From contig JAYWHK010000349.1 of assembly GCA_043777755.1 (NCBI GenBank), positions 1 through 15,867 on the forward strand: a DNA stretch of 15,867 nucleotides, read 5' to 3'. The position numbers and the translations under genes are program-made. Numbering within the stretch: the stretch's first letter is position 1; each line of letters starts with the position of its first letter. The notes below the pieces were generated by a model. It was not told the origin of the DNA. It made no database searches and saw nothing but the letters and a program-made list of their open reading frames with translations. Shown here piece after piece: positions 14,147 to 15,867 of the stretch. This DNA is from CANHEE01 sp043777755. Its GTDB lineage: Bacteria > Bacteroidota > Bacteroidia > Chitinophagales > Saprospiraceae.

Positions 14147-15718
14147 TTAATCCTTTGAATACAAATGTCTTAATGTATAAAAGAAAATAGAACCATAACC
14201 AACCGCCAACATCAAGTGAAATGTCAAAAACTCTGTATTGCTCCAAAGCAAACCGTCTAATACACCAAAGATAAAATACAGCATCAAACAGCCTTCCAAA
14301 ATCGTTTCTGTTTTTAATTTTGCTTTGATGTAATCACCTTTTTTCATGGCATCACCTTTTTTAGAAACATTGAATTTTGGTGTACGGACAAATTCTGATT
14401 TTTGACCTCTCCAACCTTCCAAAACAGCTTTTGCATTGTGCAATGCCATTCCAAGCGACAAGGATAAGCACATCGGAAAACGCCACAAAAACGACTTGAA
14501 AAGCTCCCATTTTGATTTCCCACTAATATCTGCCGTAATGTTTCCAGTGTAATAAATCGTCACCATTGAAAGGAAACCAACCATAAACCAAGTGAAAATA
14601 CCTTTTGGAATACCAATCCAGTGCATCGTGTGCATGACAGGAACACTTGCAACGCCCATGAAAAAAACCATCAAGAAAAGCGTACTTCCTACCAAATGTG
14701 ACGTACCTTGGAATTTTTGCCAAAAAGACAACCTATCTGATTTCCAAATAGTTGGCAACATTTTACGAGCCGTTTCTGCACCACCTTTCATCCAACGGTG
14801 CTGTTGCGCTTTAAAAGCGTTCATTTCTGCTGGCAATTCCGCAGGAGAACCTAATTTTTCTAAAAATCGGATTTTATAACCTTTTAATTGCGCACGAATA
14901 CTCAAATCCAAGTCTTCTGTCAGTGTGTCAGATTCCCAACCGCCAGCATCGTCAATTGTCTGCTTTCTCCAAACACCAGCTGTTCCGTTGAATTGCAACA
15001 AATAACCAGCCGACATTCTACCCAATTGCTCCACCGTAAAGTGAACATTCAAAGGCAAAACTTGCAATTTTGTAATAAAAGAATACTCCTGATTGATGTG
15101 TTCCCAGCGAGTCTGCACAATACCAATTTCTGGGTCTTGAAAATAAGGAATCGTTTTGCGCAAAAACTCAGGATACGGCTCAAAGTCTGCATCAAAAATT
15201 GCCAAAAACTCACCTTTTGCCAACGGCATCGCATCTTTCAATGCACCAGCCTTGAAACCTTGACGGTGCGGACGACGAATATAATCAATTTGGTAACCTT
15301 TCGCTTTCCATTCATTGACTTTTGCTTGAGCAATTTCTACCGTTTCGTCATTAGAATCGTCAATCACATGAACCTCAAATTTATCTTTTGGATAATCAAA
15401 TTTCATAATGACATCTATCAATTTTTCAACCACATATTTCTCGTTGAACATGGGCAACTGAACCGTTACCATTGGCAACTCAGCGTCCGTCATTGCTCTT
15501 GGCGGTGGCGGATCTTGCGGATATTGCTTTCTATATTTTCTATAGTAATAATACAATTGGAATTGCATCAAACAATAAAAAGTAGTAAAAGCCAAAGAAC
15601 CTATGTACAAAATGAACATGATTCTGGCAAACCAAACAGCTCCTGCGCTTGGCGTATAATCTTTGTCAAAATTTAATGAGTCAATGACCCACGTCTGAAA
15701 ATCGTTTAAAAACAGCAT
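14147..15718 (-). CDS. Membrane-bound cellulose-synthase-like family 2 glycosyltransferase
   Basis: A 523-residue processive-type GT2 enzyme that builds a beta-linked polysaccharide from nucleotide sugar at the inner membrane. One membrane segment at about 29-53 precedes the cytoplasmic GT-A domain, which carries the conserved residues in order: IDDSND (119-124), DADFE (176-180), TEDLD (267-271) and QQHRW (305-309). Several further membrane helices follow (about 335-360, 365-395, 475-515). The order D, DxD, TED, QxxRW is that of cellulose, mannan and hyaluronan synthases; the closest known plan is the CslA (glucomannan) type, but the product sugar cannot be told. No PilZ domain, BcsB or cellulase gene is visible nearby, so a Bcs cellulose system is not indicated. 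The C-terminal stop falls inside the direct repeat of the MITE-like copy 3, so the last codon or stop may have been set by that insertion. Confidence 0.9.
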   Translation of the reverse strand: MLFLNDFQTWVIDSLNFDKDYTPSAGAVWFARIMFILYIGSLAFTTFYCLMQFQLYYYYRKYRKQYPQDPPPPRAMTDAELPMVTVQLPMFNEKYVVEKLIDVIMKFDYPKDKFEVHVIDDSNDETVEIAQAKVNEWKAKGYQIDYIRRPHRQGFKAGALKDAMPLAKGEFLAIFDADFEPYPEFLRKTIPYFQDPEIGIVQTRWEHINQEYSFITKLQVLPLNVHFTVEQLGRMSAGYLLQFNGTAGVWRKQTIDDAGGWESDTLTEDLDLSIRAQLKGYKIRFLEKLGSPAELPAEMNAFKAQQHRWMKGGAETARKMLPTIWKSDRLSFWQKFQGTSHLVGSTLFLMVFFMGVASVPVMHTMHWIGIPKGIFTWFMVGFLSMVTIYYTGNITADISGKSKWELFKSFLWRFPMCLSLSLGMALHNAKAVLEGWRGQKSEFVRTPKFNVSKKGDAMKKGDYIKAKLKTETILEGCLMLYFIFGVLDGLLWSNTEFLTFHLMLAVGYGSIFFYTLRHLYSKD

Positions 15719-15795
15719 AGTATATGTAGCTTTGAATTGTTTCGACTAAGGCAATAACCTAGTGTGCTTTAAGATTAAAACGAAGTTTTAATAAA

Positions 15796-15848
15796 ATTAG
15801 AAAAATTAGATTTAATCGCTCTACGATTAGTGAAATTAGTTTAATTAG
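15796..15848 (+). repeat. ATTAG repeat upstream of the cellulose-synthase-like gene
   Basis: ATTAG occurs at 15796, 15805, 15826, 15835 and 15844, that is in steps of 9, 21, 9 and 9 bp, interrupted only by TTTAATCGCTCTACG. It is an imperfect 9-bp tandem repeat. It sits in the 149-nt stretch upstream of the gene's start codon, in which I found no clear promoter. Confidence 0.5.
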
Positions 15849-15867
15849 ATAAAATTTGTGGTTAAAT

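Noticed and set aside
14888..15676. 262-codon plus-strand ORF
   Set aside because: It is antisense to the cellulose-synthase-like gene, whose catalytic motifs are all in the other frame; the translation has no recognisable features.
14147..15718. Bacterial cellulose synthase (bcsA)
   Set aside because: There is no PilZ domain and no bcsB or bcsZ nearby, so only a general cellulose-synthase-like glycosyltransferase is supported.

Overview
The window comes from the AT-rich chromosome of a member of the Bacteroidota. It carries three type IX secretion/gliding genes (a porP/sprF-family gene, gldJ and porV). Promoters fit the Bacteroidota form (TTG, then about 19-22 nt, then TAnnTTTG), and no purine-rich Shine-Dalgarno sequence is evident at the starts I inspected. 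The gliding lipoprotein GldJ suggests a gliding (Cytophaga/Flavobacteria-like) lineage; I cannot place it more finely.

Layout. (1) 67-2332, minus strand: a secreted parallel beta-helix surface protein whose last ~90 codons are out of frame after an A6 run, so it is probably frameshifted. It has a near-consensus promoter at 2678-2709, an 18-bp perfect palindrome at the likely transcription start, and a ~340-nt leader holding a GC-richer structured segment and a 17-codon upstream ORF. (2) 3092-4636: rpoN (sigma-54), with a -24/-12 type site in front of it, followed by an intrinsic terminator. (3) 5044-7793: porP/sprF-like gene, then gldJ, each with its own promoter candidate and each followed by a copy of the same repeat; the copy after gldJ holds a 93-bp hairpin segment that the first lacks. 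(4) 8202-11494: lgt, a conserved protein of unknown function, and dapF, tightly packed as an operon (ATGA overlap, then a 9-nt gap). (5) 11645-12358, minus strand: a DPM1-like GT2 glycosyltransferase. (6) 12668-13906: porV. (7) 14147-15718, minus strand: a membrane-bound cellulose-synthase-like GT2 enzyme.

Common thread. Much of the window serves the cell envelope: peptidoglycan precursor (dapF), lipoprotein acylation (lgt, needed to mature lipoproteins such as GldJ), the T9SS/gliding machinery, two glycosyltransferases and one probable exported substrate. No RNA genes, CRISPR arrays or full insertion sequences were seen.

The most notable non-coding content is a family of three ~85-112-bp MITE-like palindromic elements (4717-4828, 11525-11635, 14060-14144). 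Each is flanked by 7-bp direct repeats (one exact, two with one mismatch) and all three lie at 3' ends of genes; the third sits on the stop codon of the cellulose-synthase-like gene.
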